64,000 nucleotides of DNA. It comes from Datisca glomerata (Eukaryota; Streptophyta; Magnoliopsida; Cucurbitales; Datiscaceae). The stretch is from contig QANY01006224.1 of NCBI GenBank assembly GCA_003255025.1, forward strand, positions 682,001 to 746,000. The letters run 5' to 3'. The notes below the pieces were generated by a model that searched no databases, was not told where the DNA came from, and saw nothing but the letters and a program-made list of their open reading frames with translations. A program made the translations under genes and the position numbers. Positions 11,146 to 22,660 of the stretch are shown in pieces (positions within the stretch are counted from its first letter, which is position 1; each line of letters begins with the position of its first letter).

Positions 11146-12895
11146 TATTCAAAGTATTAGTTATATTTTTGCTTATATTTATATTTGCAATTATACAATT
11201 TAATGATACTTTGCAAGTATACATAAAATTGTAGCTATATGTACATTAGATGATGTTTTGAGGTAGAAAGTTAAAAAGTCAATATGGACATGGGAAAAAA
11301 TAGAAAAGAGAAACAATTTGTTGCATTGAGTGAGAAAAAAAGAATTCATTAGGGGGTGGTGCTTTTTTAAAAATCCAAAAGATAAAGAAAATATTTGGTT
11401 TTTGTGCAAACCAGCCTAACCGGTTTCCCAGCACCAGTTGCAATAGTACCGTTTCCATAAATTACAGACGCCTATTTTCTTCACCTTCCTCTCACAGCCG
11501 CTCGACACTTTCCTCTCTCAGTCGTCAAAACCCCTCATTTTTCAATCTGGTCATCTTCTTCTTTTTTCCAGTCGGATCTCATCCCATTCTCCTGTCGGTT
11601 CCTCCATCTGGTAGCTCCCTCTCCAGCCAGTTTTTGCTAAATAGTTTCTCACTTCCTTTTTTAGCCCACCCTTCAAACCGGACCGAGCTTTTTTATACCG
11701 CTTTCACTATTTTAGTTGGGTGCTCAATCTCTTCCATCATGAGGACAACGAATGCATCATCAAGAGGATCTAAGGGAAAAAGAGCTCTCTCTTCAAACAA
11801 TGAAGAGGCGAGGTATGGAAATTCTCATTTTTTGATGAAGAGTAGTTAGTTATACCACGAATATTTCTGGTAAAATTTTACTTGGACGACTGATTAAATA
11901 TGTTGATTTTGAGGGGCTACAAACACACGATTTACTTGCTAGGATGAGATGAAAAAATCTATAAGATCTCAAAGTTAAAATATATCCTAGATTGAATGGA
12001 AAAAATCATCCATTGATTGTAAAAAGTTAGTTATGGGAACCTCAATTATCTTGGATGATGCAAAATTAAGTGAAATTTTTACAATAATGTGTCATGGGTT
12101 AGCTTTCTTACACACATCTAGTCTGCCAAATATTGAAAATTCTTATTCTTTAGATGTCGTACATCTTTTCCGTGACAAACCAAATATCCAAATCATTTCT
12201 AAGTCTCGATAAATCACCTCTTCGTAGAAGCAAGAATTCTTCACCACATTATCACATATGCATTTCTTCCTCGAGGGGAAATTTTCAATATATGTTATAT
12301 AATGATGAAGTATATGGATAATGCATATAATCTCCAATGCCCTCTACCTTATGGAATGTGGCTCATAAAAATATTTGAGCATTCAGGCATTGATCTTAAT
12401 GAAGTCGAGCTTATTTAGATGAAAATGAATGCTCTCTTAACCAAAAACTCTCTAAGAAATATGCACACTGAGAAGGTCAATGGTGTGTGGATGGAAACCC
12501 ATCAAGTCGCAAAAATGAAAACATGGACAATATCATGAAAACTTGGATAATATTGTTTGGTGATAATCCTCGAACTGAAAATATGCCATTCACCGACATG
12601 CTCCGTCAAGGGAATCGTGTACACACCTTTCAAGGAGAGTCCTCTCAAACATCTAAGTCTGCTATGTATACTCTTGAAGGACTACACGAGAAGACAGATA
12701 CTCTATGGCTTTAACAAATAAATTGGTAAGAACAACAATCTGTTTTAGGAGGATATTTCGCTGAGAACAAAGAGAATACTACATGTTCATAATGGCTGCT
12801 ATTCATAACTTTCCACCTCTTTCTCCTCCTAGTGATGCATTGATTCTAATTCATGTACTTCATGCATTCTTTATCATTTTGTCTAAACTACGTTA
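11146..12895 (+). pseudogene. Region downstream of pol with a broken env-like/accessory ORF
   Basis: Sirevirus elements often carry an additional ORF between pol and the 3' LTR. Here an ATG at 11,738 opens a basic serine-rich start (MRTTNASSRGSKGKRAL), followed in shifting frames by ILLGRLIKYVDFEGLQ near 11,880, LPYGMWLIKIFEHSG near 12,350 and an open stretch at 12,487-12,714. The LPYGM...IFEH motif resembles the accessory protein of this lineage as I remember it, but I cannot confirm an envelope function. All frames are broken. The last 180 bases before the LTR show no coding signal. Confidence 0.45.
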
Positions 12896-13444
12896 TTTTC
12901 ATGTTTTTCCCACACATTTCAATGAACCGTTCTCTCTTCTCTCTCGATATTCTCACAACCTTGTTTTTATGTTCTTGAGCTTAATATTGCTAAATCTCTG
13001 TGAGTGAGAAAAATAGTTATGAAGGAGTTTTTAAATTTATGAGAATTCTTTTTATAATAGATTTGTGGATCTCAATGAGCTACATTGTCAATGTCTGATT
13101 GGTATCATAAATCGAGAGAGACTGTAAAAGCTTTGATCTTCACCCTTAAGAAGATCGTGAGAGAGAAATCTTTAAGAGGCAATCCTTGAAGCATGAACAT
13201 GGAGATAAACTTTCTCGAACCATGTCAAAATACAGTATGCCGTATCTTTCTCTACTCTTTATTTTTCACATGCTTTTATTTATCGCTATTTTATATTGAC
13301 ATGATATTTAAATTTCCACAAAGTCAATATTTTTGCATTGCAATTTAATATTTAGTCAAGTGATTTTTTTGTGCTTGCAAATTTCATAAATTACATACAA
13401 TCATCCAACTCACCTCCCTCTTGGTTGGCCATATTGATGCTACA
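12896..13444 (+). mobile_element. Sirevirus-like 3' LTR, last half
   Basis: It aligns to the reverse strand of 41,789-42,340. Shared blocks are CTCACAACC..TTTT.TGTTCTTGAGCTT near 12,955, AGATTTGTGGATCTC near 13,060, CTTCACCCTTAAGAAGAT near 13,140 and TTGGTTGGCCATAT near 13,420. It ends GATGCTACA (13,444), against GATTCTACA in the other copy. The first 600 or so bases of the LTR are absent. Confidence 0.8.
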
Positions 13445-13643
13445 CTCTCCTTGAAACAAATCATCAAAAAATGGCCATAAATATAAAAAACATAAATAAT
13501 GGCCATAAATATAAAAAAACATAAAAATGGTCATAAATATAAAAAAAATATAAAAAATAGCCTCTAGACACAATTTTCAAGAAAAATAGACTCCCATACA
13601 GAGAAAGTCTGGTGCGCACGCGCACCGGTGTTCAAATTTCATC
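13445..13643. repeat. Flank with three ATGGCCATAAATATAAAAAA tandem units
   Basis: Between 13,471 and 13,560 a unit of about 30 bases (variants of ATGGCCATAAATATAAAAAA plus ACATAA) is repeated three times. The rest is unique sequence, with GGTGCGCACGCGCACC, a GC-rich 16-base palindrome, at 13,611-13,626. No gene is seen. Confidence 0.6.
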
Positions 13644-13732
13644 AGTTTATATAATATGTACAGTATATATTTTACATATATGTGTAATTTTTACAGTATA
13701 TTTTTTTATGTATAATATACATTATATAAACT
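13644..13732. repeat. 89-base AT-rich hairpin with perfect 12-base inverted ends
   Basis: AGTTTATATAAT at 13,644-13,655 is the exact complement of ATTATATAAACT at 13,721-13,732, and inner arms (ATGTACAGTATAT and others) also pair partly. It may be a tiny MITE-like element, or simply a low-complexity palindrome. Confidence 0.55.
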
Positions 13733-14014
13733 TTGCGGACAGAAATACAAAACTTCACTGGCGTGTGTGAGGGGCGGTTTTTTGCGCAAGTTTTTTATTT
13801 TTTTCATATTTTGTTGGTTGTTTTTTATGTTTATTTCATCCTTGATCCTTTTCTTAAATGATTTATTCTTGATGATTACCCTTACACATGTCCCCGTTTG
13901 CCATCCTTTGAGAGTTCTTGGTCCCACAATTGGCATTGCTTTGGGTTTATCAATTTTGGCCCAAGTGGTGTTTGGCACCTCTACCAAAAGTGATTCAGCC
14001 TGAGAACAACTCAT
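13733..14014. other. Unassigned stretch, open on both strands, no recognised protein
   Basis: Open stretches run on the plus strand (13,767-14,003, hydrophobic start) and the minus strand (14,014-13,706). Neither has a recognised motif, so neither is called as a gene. It sits directly before a LINE fragment and could be LINE-derived. Confidence 0.3.
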
Positions 14015-14425
14015 GTCAAAGCCATTGTCCTCTGTAACTTAACTTACAAGATCTTGTACTTGTTAATAGAATTAAACCTATCTAATCTGATTTCATTTCA
14101 GAAACTCAGTGCATTTGTAAGTGGAAAATTTATTCACGAAAACGTTATCATAGCTCAAGAGGCTTTTTTTAATGGGCTCAAGAGGCTTTCTATCATATTA
14201 CAACGAAGAAAGAAAAAGTGGAAAGTGGGTTATGGCTTTAAAAGATGACAACCAAATCCTATGATAATGTTGATTGGTCTTTCTCGAAAATTTGCTTCGC
14301 AGAGTTTGGCTTCCAAAGTAGATTAGGCATTGGATCATGTTGTGTGTTTCTTCTGTAAACTATAAGCTGTTAATCCCCTACATGTTCATTATTGTTGCTG
14401 GCTGTCTCTCCGAATGCTTGCAGAA
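14015..14425 (+). mobile_element. LINE (L1-type) reverse transcriptase fragment
   Basis: In shifting plus-strand frames the order is AIVLCNLTYKIL (14,020-14,055), LISFQKLSAFVSGKFIHEN (14,088-14,142), NVIIAQEAF and VMALKDDNQSYDNVDWSFLE (14,225-14,290), then HWIMLCVSSVNY (14,330-14,362). These correspond to the FRPISLCN, QSAFVPGR.I.DN, MALK.D..KAYDRVEW.FLE and CVSSVSYS segments of plant L1 RT. The catalytic aspartate of the KAYDRV box is retained as YDNVDW, but frames are broken. No tail or target duplication was found. Confidence 0.75.
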
Positions 14426-14826
14426 AGTAGTTAATAATGGCTTCATTTAAAGCTACAAAGATGGAGATAACTAGCCCCCTAACCTCTTCTTCACTGATGC
14501 TGAAGAAGTTTCATATTACTATATGAAGGAGTGTATTAGACGATTTTGACCTTATTTGACTCAACATATAAACGATAGCTTATAAATTTTGACTTAAATA
14601 AGTTATTAATTTAATTTTAAAAATATATTAATCTCAACTTATTAAAATAAACTACTAAGTTATTTAAGAGTTATAAGTTAAAATAATCGAACTTTTTTAA
14701 CTTAAATATTTTTATTCCATTCTCATACCCAAAATTATCCACATCTATTTCTACTAATTTTCCGCCTATCGTCACCTTGTCACCCTCAATCGTAGGGCTC
14801 TTTGCGGTAAAAGCAGCGGCCATGCA
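14426..14826. other. AT-rich unique sequence upstream of a host-like exon
   Basis: No coding signal to 14,740. From 14,760 the composition becomes more balanced, and the stretch ends at a possible 5' UTR with a two-codon upstream reading frame (ATGCAATGA at 14,823) overlapping the start of the exon that follows. Confidence 0.4.
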
Positions 14827-15116
14827 ATGAGTTTCGATAGAGAAGACAACGGTGGAGCTGCAACGACATTAGATTTGTCTTCTTCAGTAGCTGCTCTACC
14901 ACTCCTCTACTTCATCAGCATCTTCTTAGCTTTCATCCTACTCATCAACTGCAACTCCTTCAGCTTAATCAGACTCTATGGCTCTGTCTCTAATGGAAGC
15001 GTGCAAGATCTCGCCAGCAAAAAAACAAACCGGCGTCAAGCTTTCCGTTTCCTATGTTTTGAGTCATCACTATGTTCTCTTGTCAAACGTACTGTAGAAG
15101 ATATGCCTCTTCATTC
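14827..15116 (+). pseudogene. Truncated first exon of an unrecognised host gene with one membrane segment
   Basis: An ATG at 14,827 opens a frame (MSFDREDNGGAATTLDLSS) that stays open until it runs into copia sequence at about 15,117. An acidic, polar start of about 20 residues is followed by a strongly hydrophobic stretch at residues 21-43 (ALPLLYFISIFLAFILLI), probably a transmembrane segment or signal anchor, then a basic polar segment. Balanced base composition and the leader before it differ from the AT-rich neighbourhood and look like host coding sequence. I do not recognise the family. It has no stop of its own, because the reading frame ends in antisense copia integrase. In the inversion model the rest of the gene is left of the window. 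Confidence 0.45.
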
Positions 15117-16100
15117 CTATAGGATATCCTACAAACATGCATAATTCTAAACGACTAGCCAACTTGCCTGTCTTCGATCTTGGAACATGTGTTGGGCAAC
15201 TCCATATTCTAAAATGGTGAACGGATGACTTTTACCCATACCATCTTTCATATGGTGTATTAGGCACCCTTTTTGATGAAACTTGGCCACTGTTAGTAAG
15301 GCATATCCCCAAAACGAATATGGGAGGGATGAGTTTGGATTTAACCATACCCATCAGAGTTCGATTCCTTCTCTCTGGCATACCATTTTATTGTGGCATA
15401 CTAGGTCCTGTAAGCTGAGAAGGACTACATTCTTCCTTAAGAAAGTCCTCAAACTCTCTTAGTAAGCACTCTCCACCACAATCAGATCGTAGTGTTTTGA
15501 TTTATTTTTTTAATATCTTTTCAACCAAGGCCTTATATTCTTTGAACTTTTCAAAGGTTTCATACTTTTGATGCATTAGATAAACATGATCAAAAGGTGA
15601 GTAGTCGTCAGTGAAGGTTACGAAGTATTCTTAATCTCCTCTTGCATGGATATTCAATGGCCCACATACATCACTATGTATGAGTTCAAGGCATTGAGTG
15701 ACTCTTTCACATTTTGATGAAAAAAATCTCTTGGTCATTTTGCCTTCTATACAGGAATCACATGTGGGTAGTGAACCTACACTTAAATATTTCAAAGGAC
15801 CATCCTTTACAAGTTTTTTAATAATGTCTAGGCTAATATGTCCAAGATGTAAGTACCACATATATGTTAGATCGGTTAGTCATACTTTAACCTTTTACTA
15901 TCCCTATGTGAATCAATATTCACTTCAGTGTCACAAATCATGGGTACTACACGTTTTACGTGATACAATTTATCAATCATTCTTGCGATAGTAATTAAAC
16001 ATTCATTTCTAAAAATATCAATATATTTATCAATGAATTTTAGATCAAATCCTTGCTTAATTAATGCACTAATAGAAATCAAATTCTTCCCAAAACTCGG
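15117..16100 (-). pseudogene. Inner copia element: pre-integrase and integrase core, truncated
   Basis: Minus strand. Open pieces are 16,082-15,876 (ISALIKQGFDLKFIDKYIDI) and 15,861-15,631 (MWYLHLGHISLDIIKKLVKD ... CIEGKMTKRFF ... HSDVCGPLNI). The latter is the GAG-pre-integrase zinc-binding region with HLGH and CDSC, followed by the first aspartate of the DDE core (HSDV). Downstream in broken frames come the GGEYLL-like segment near 15,460 and SRLELCMFVGYP near 15,125-15,160. Homology ends at about 15,117 in the middle of the protein, with no LTR, RT or RNase H beyond. The missing 3' half is proposed to lie left of the window, next to the LTR at 2,857. Confidence 0.8.
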
Positions 16101-17114
16101 GACATAATAAGCATCACGCTAAATAATAAAATGTTTCTCAAAACATAATTTTAAAGTTCTCACTGATGTGGCCGATACTAGTGCTTCATTCCACTAGCGG
16201 AAGTTGTACTCGCCCTTGTCAAGCTTTCTGATTTCCCTAAACCCATGCAGGGAGCAAGAGATGTGGTTAGTGGGTGCAGAGTTTATAGTTCAAGAAAAAG
16301 TAGAGTCAACTACATAACATGCCTCAATAACCATTACTATACATTTAGATCTTAACCCTTTGAGAAACTCTGAGAAGTTACGTTTTCAATGATCAACAGC
16401 TCCACAATGATGACACTTTTTTTTCGATTTGTCTACTATCGCAGTGCTCTTGCCTTTGACAGCTCTCGGCTTCTACTTCTTCACTTTCCTTGGACCCCTT
16501 CTCTGTTTCTTCTTAGAGCTAGAGGTGAAAGGCCTACTTCCTCTTGCCCTTCAGAAATAGGGTCCGAGCAGCTTGCAGCTCCTTCACGAGCACAGAAAGT
16601 GAGTATTTTAGCTTATTCATCGAATAATTAAGCTTGAAGTTCTAAAAGGTACCAGACAAAGTCTCTACGATCATATCCACTTGACTCTAGCCATCAACCT
16701 CAACACTCCTGATCTCACACTCTTTTAGATAACTTATGATCAACATCATATGTTCTTTGACATGAGTTCTACGTTCCATCTTGCAGTTCATGAAGTTACG
16801 CACATATCTCTGTCTTGCTTGACGACCCTAATCACTGAATATTTCGGTGATGTTTAACATCATATCAGGGTGGTTTCAAAATTATGATGCTGATGTTGCA
16901 ATACTTTGCTCATAGATGCCAAGATTTAACATCTGGCGATCTCATCAGTAATAGGCTCAAAAGAATAATTGGTAATGAGCACGAACTTGTGTTTTTCTAC
17001 CGTCAGCACGATATTAAGATTTCGTTTCCAACCCACGTAATTTTCACCGTTGAATTTGTTCGCGTTAAGAATAGTTGAGAGAGTGGATATCGACATGATT
17101 ACTGAAAAGAACAA
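16101..17114 (-). pseudogene. Inner copia element: gag, zinc knuckle and protease region
   Basis: Minus strand. The first stretch, 17,114-16,926, reads LSTILNANKFNGENYVGWKR, the classic copia gag start. Broken gag continues to about 16,600 and is followed by a basic tract, a decayed zinc knuckle beginning CHHCGAVDH (near 16,410), and a protease site that reads INSAPTNH where active elements have DSGAT(S)H, so the catalytic aspartate is lost (near 16,300). It is a dead element. Confidence 0.75.
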
Positions 17115-18859
17115 ATAAAGCGGTGTAAATAAATGTTCAATTATTTAGGAAATTATGATGCGTGATGCAACTACTAAATATTTTAAAATCCATAAAAAGT
17201 ATTTCCTCCATGATGTTACGATAAAAAATGATAGTTTGTCTCATCGAGGGATGAAGTACAAACTATCTCCTATGACATCGAGACTCCTCTCGTTTGGTTA
17301 ACGCTCAAATGTCTCTATATCTAGCTTAATCGATCACCAATGGTTTTGGTCACCTTGGCCCCATTGAGTAGCTTTTATGGGGGGATTCCAATGTGCTTCA
17401 GTCTAAGTGTTTAACCAATGCATCGACTCTTAAAGGTTGTTATGGACTAACAGTCGGTCTATGGGACGGCCCTGCCCCACCACTCCCTTTAGAAGTCTTA
17501 GCTTCTGAAGCAACTCGATGACTTAAAACGACACGATTCAAAAATTTCTCACATTCAAGTGAGGATTGCTATGGGCGGTTCTAATCCTTCCTCGTGGCAC
17601 GATCAAGTTTGCGTTGAAAACCTTGAGAACGTTTCAACGTAAACGACCCTTCCACTTAGTTTTTGAAAATTCAGATTTTTTGGTTATTTTTCAAAAAATA
17701 TAACTTTTATTAATTTGAAAACGTGATGAAATTTATAAATCCTTTATTAATTTTAGATCCCAATTTAAAATTATAACCATTATAAATATTGCATTGTAGT
17801 TAAATAATAACCATTATCAATTAATCTACAATGATGCATGTACATGCTACATGACAATTTGATATTGACATAAACCTAATCTATATGGTATGTTATATGA
17901 TGATGTGTGATTAAAATTAAATCATACATTTAAATTTAACCTCCATATTGGCTCATTTCTAATTACAACCGATAAATGAATAATAAATAAATTATAAATT
18001 AATTTATGAACTAATCTCCATGGCATATGCAATTTTCTCCTTCGTCTTCATGTTGTTCAATCATTTTCTAACACTTTAGGAAATATTAGTCCCACTTATA
18101 AAAATAATTTTAAATTTAAAAATTTTAATTTTCCAACATATTTTTACTTTGATAAACAAATTACAAAGTAATTAGTAAATTGATTTGTTTTTAAAATAAT
18201 TTAAAAAAATTCACAATTATACAATTGTTGAAGAATTTACCAAATTAAATTAAAATTAAATATGAGACTAAAATTGATTTGAAATCATATTTCAAAATTT
18301 GAATTTCAAAAATCCTAGGTTTCCTAAAACCATGGGTTTCCAAAACTTGTAGGTTTTCTAATACGATTAGGACTCTACTGTGCAAGGGACAACACATGAT
18401 ACTAGAGGCGAGCAGCGGCCAGCGACGGTGAGCGGTGAACGGTACTGTCGGTGAACACGCTGACATGAACAGTACCACCAGCGAACAGTACAGCCGTGAA
18501 CATTATCGCCGTGAGTAGTACCGCATGAACAGTAGGATTCCCTGACGTCTTCTTGGTGGCTGTCCGATGACTTCTCGATGGTGATTTCGAGTGATTTCTG
18601 GCAATGAGTTCGAGGCAACAATGAATTTATAACGAATTTAAAATTTACAAAAATTACAATAATTAAATTAGATCAATTCCTATACCTCAAAATCGCCGTA
18701 CATCAATTCTAAATAAAAAACGCCTAGAGCCAATAGTTCGGGATCTAATCACAAAACATATTTAAAAAAATTTTGAATCAACCATACAAACATATACCAA
18801 TATCCATAAAATTAACAATACGTTCATTTTAATTATCTATATGCATAATCTTAAACCTA
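17115..18859 (-). mobile_element. Inner copia element: untranslated leader
   Basis: This non-coding stretch between gag and the primer binding site aligns to 4,068-5,579 in its distal part. From 18,410 to 18,540 it holds short repeats of GAACAGTACC/GTGAACAGTA type. It also contains the ACTAGAGGCGAGCAGCGGCC GC-rich island (18,395-18,430). No reading frame of interest. Confidence 0.7.
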
Positions 18860-18873
18860 TGCTCTGATACGAA
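18860..18873 (-). promoter_or_regulatory. Primer binding site of the inner copia element
   Basis: The complement reads TTCGTATCAGAGCA, one change from TTGGTATCAGAGC, which pairs with initiator methionine tRNA. Confidence 0.75.
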
Positions 18874-18874
18874 T

Positions 18875-20775
18875 TGCTAGGATCGATTTTAAAATTATAG
18901 AAAATTAGATTTGAACGACTAACGGTTCATGGGCGGAATGTAAAAAAAATCGCTTCAAATTATTTATTATACTAAATAATTTAAAACCAGTTTTAGTTTG
19001 ATCATGCATATACGATATTAAAACGAATAGATTAAGGGAAAATGATTTTTCACCTTTACTCTGTATCGGAAAATTTCTGAACTGGTGGAACTCCCTTGAG
19101 CGTTCTTCGTATTCTTCAAACTTTAATATCAAAACCATGAACTTGATCTTCCATGAACGGTTTCCAAATTAGTCCACCAACAATCACCCGTTAATTTCAG
19201 AAATATATCTCAGAAGAATTTTACGTAAGAATTTTAGTGTGGGCTCTCAAAACGATTGAATAAGAAAAATCAAATCTTCTTTCTTCAAATTAGTTTCGGC
19301 GGCAACAGTAGTGAGAAGAGAAAACATTTTTCTCTTCTTTTTGTATGTTGATAACAACTGTATCTAATACTCATTATCACTTTGCAATCAAATTGCAATT
19401 AGATATTTATCAAAATGTAATTTTCGGTATTTACAAATATACCCATATATTTGAAATTCCCATAATTATCTATTACTGTCAGAAATTACATGATCTCCTA
19501 GAGTTTTAGCTGTATCAAAATTCATCAATCCAATTGATGAGTATAATTGATCATTATCAATTTATTTATTAATTAATTTTATTTAACTAATTATATAATA
19601 ATTAAAAAATAATAAATAATTAATTCAATACAACAATTACACTTAACTAACTTAAGTGACACACGTATCACATATAGGTGTAGAAAATATGTCTTGGCAC
19701 CAAAACACATTTTGGTCCAACTTAGTTCATTTTTCTATTCCTATTATCTCAGTTATTTCTGAGATCGAATGGACCTACATGAGCAAGCTTAGGATTCAAA
19801 TACTGGACGAATTTATCTCTATAAATTCCTGACCTATTTAATCCTAACATTGTACGACTCCATTATAGGTTCGATGCTGAATCAACTCTCGATTCACGCG
19901 CGCTACATTTTCTGTTGGTGTAAATAAACTCTAATTATTTGACGGTCCACAAAATATTTGAACTAATACCCATCATGATCATCAGTAATAAGAGCGGAAT
20001 GTAAAATTATTGTTTTACCACTCTTATTATTATTTCTTTAACTCCTTTATTGACTGTGAATGAGAAAGATAATATAGTGAATTGTCTCATACAATTCACA
20101 AATTTTATTCAATGAATACATGGCCAAGTTAATTTATTCACACACCCATCAATAAACCATAAGGTGGTATTGTTGCTTTCGTAATCCAATCACGGATTTT
20201 CATATCTGTGAATCACGCAACTCCTACTTAATTAAATTATAATCTCAACAGCCGAGGTATTTCCCCAATTCAAACTCACTCATTTGACATATCAAAGATT
20301 GCAACTAACCAAGTCAAGTTACGTATTCACCTCAATATTAAGGTAGTTATGAAAATACCATTAACGTGTAACAATTAGATTTAGAGTTAGGTAAACGGTT
20401 TAGGGCTCTAAACTAATTTGTTACCTGTCTATTCAACATGTTCATAACATGTCTGGATTAACTATTTGAGTCTCCACTATGCCCCAAAACTGACATCCAA
20501 CAGTTCAACCTAACATTCATAATTAGATTCGATTGTCCAGTCGATCCTAAGACTGCGAATATCATTCTGAACTATTTCAGAAGAGTTCGTCTGGAGACAC
20601 TTCTGGCTTCAATCTTTTTTCATTGACAATAGTTCCATGACTTGAGTAATTTATAAACACGCTTTGATTTAAAATAAAACTTTCAATTTATTCATAAAAA
20701 ATTCAGTAATACAAATGTCTGCGAAATTACTAAATACAAAAATTAGTTATTACACGCTACTTTATGAGCATATTC
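18875..20775 (-). mobile_element. Inner copia 5' LTR, interrupted; last 8 bases at 23,118-23,125
   Basis: The minus-strand LTR ends in CGATCCTAGCA beside its primer site. It matches the 1.94-kb LTR at 56,538-58,477 over its full length. At 20,775 it breaks in the phrase GAGCATATTC, and the missing LTR start, TTCCAACA on the plus strand, is found at 23,118-23,125 after a 2.34-kb insert. With the insert removed the LTR is about 1.9 kb, the expected length. The flank GTGAC (23,126-23,130) is the outer half of a target duplication whose partner is at 4,068-4,072. Confidence 0.85.
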
Positions 20776-22019
20776 TGTAACGCCCTGATTTTCGAGGGTT
20801 AAACATGCTTGAAATTTCACAATTCAAAAATTCACAATTCAATTAATACCCTAATTTGAGAAAATCCCCAAATTGAAAACTCTAATTTTGCCCTAATTTT
20901 AACGTTAAATAGCGGAAGCATAAAATTATTTTAAAAGAATATTAACTCTTTAAAATAAATGATTCATTAAACTGTAATAAAGTGAAGCACGAAAATCCTT
21001 AAGACATGAAAGATTAAACATGAATATTCATAAATTTCTGAAATAACTGAAGTCAAACTCAAGTCATAATGTTATAATTAAACTTAGAAATCATAATCAT
21101 GCTTGTTATGGTAGTCCCTCACTCTTGCTGCTCACATCATCTGCAACACAATCATCTATGGGGGGTGAGTATTAAAAATACTCAGTAAGTAAATTCACAT
21201 ACTAATAATAAGTTTCACATGACATAAATGTAAACATATAACTCATGCAAATTTATTTCACATGTTTACTGGTCACATAAAATACTTGTAACAACACACT
21301 GATTTCATGATTAACATATAACTTAAACTTGTACTTATACATGCCAATACTCATACTTGCTTGATCATAACTCGACTAGACATATACCTCGATTAACACC
21401 CTAACCCGAACCGTTTCATAACTTGAACTTGAACTTGTAACATGAACGTGAACATGACAGATTGGGTGTCCTGAAACTTGATGTAACTTAAGGTTATCTG
21501 AACCTTAAGGACGCTAACATGAACATGGTGACACCCAACTGTATAACTTGATGACATTACGTGAATAATTTGGTTATTTGATAATCAAGGGACATGACTA
21601 AGTCTACTTCTTGTTTACTTATCACTTTTTACTTGAATTAATATTCATATTTCACGTTATCACGTACATGAGTAAACATATAACTTGTTCATGAGCACAA
21701 ACAATATAATTAATACATGTATAACTCAAAATATAATCATACATTACATGGTAAATAATTTCATCATAATATGGAAAACAAATAAAACACTTAATCATAA
21801 GTTTGAATATAAAGAAATAATAAAACAATTTCACATTATATATTCTACACTTATAACACATGATCCGAATTATTATGTAAATCCATTTACCTGGATTCGC
21901 TACGAATTAAATTCAACAACTAATGACATGAAATCCAAGGATCTTAGATCACGACAAATTCATATAATATCTACAATTATTTAATTAACTAAGCGAGGTT
22001 GGGAATAGGTGGAAACCAC

Positions 22020-22230
22020 ATCGGGTGTAAATTATCAAGCGGTTTAAAATGGTTCAACAAGGTTCAGGTGGTCTGAACTGGTTCGGTTCTTCTATTTTGG
22101 GCCAGTTCGGTCTGGTTGGGTTGAACTGGTCTGGTCTGACCGAGCTGACTCGGTCTGGTCTAGCATGACTGAACCAGTTCGGCCTGGTCTGGTCTGAATG
22201 AACCGGTCTGGTTCAGGTAAACCGGTTCAA
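22020..22230. repeat. Degenerate GGTCTGGT/GAACCGGTTC repeats
   Basis: About 200 bases consist of variants of TGGTCTGAACCGGTTCGG in irregular tandem order within the solo LTR. They pair with themselves because ACCGGT is palindromic. Confidence 0.6.
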
Positions 22231-22268
22231 GAGAAGGGGGAAAATAGAAAAGGGAGACGAAGAAGAGG

Positions 22269-22273
<5 letters not shown>

Positions 22274-22317
<44 letters not shown>

Positions 22318-22660
22318 GCAACAAAGAGGGGAACGAAGCAGATAGAGAGACAGAACAGAGAGGGGGAGGGAGACGAAGAAGAGGGAGAGAGAGAGAGACA
22401 CAATAGAGGGCAAGGGGAGACGAAGGAGAGAGAGACAGAACATATAGGGGGTGGGAGACGAAGAATTGGGAGAGAGAGACGCAACAGAGAGTGGGGAGAT
22501 GAAGGAGAGAGAGAGAGAGACAGAACATAGAGGGGGGTGGAGATGAAGGAGAGAGAGAGACAAAACAGAGAGAGGGAGGGAGATGAAGAAAGGGGAGAGA
22601 GACGTAACCAAGAGGGAGGGGAAGTCGAAGGAGAGAGAGACAGAACAGAAAGAAAAGAAA
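22274..22660. repeat. (GA)n microsatellite and GA-rich minisatellite
   Basis: A run of about 21 GA units (22,274-22,316) is followed by units of about 55-65 bases built from GGAGACGAAGAAGAGGGAGAG plus AGACAGAACA. The minus strand is open for 169 codons here but encodes only serine/leucine/proline low-complexity sequence. Confidence 0.85.

Noticed and set aside
13706..14014. Overlapping open frames on both strands as coding genes
   Set aside because: No recognisable protein, no splice or start context, and the AT-rich part is low complexity.
14015..14250. Host gene exon with acceptor TTTCATTTCAG at 14,100
   Set aside because: The coding sequence continues upstream of the AG as LINE RT, so the acceptor is coincidental.
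15876..16631. Plus-strand open frames in the inner copia element
   Set aside because: They are antisense to recognisable gag, protease and integrase codons.
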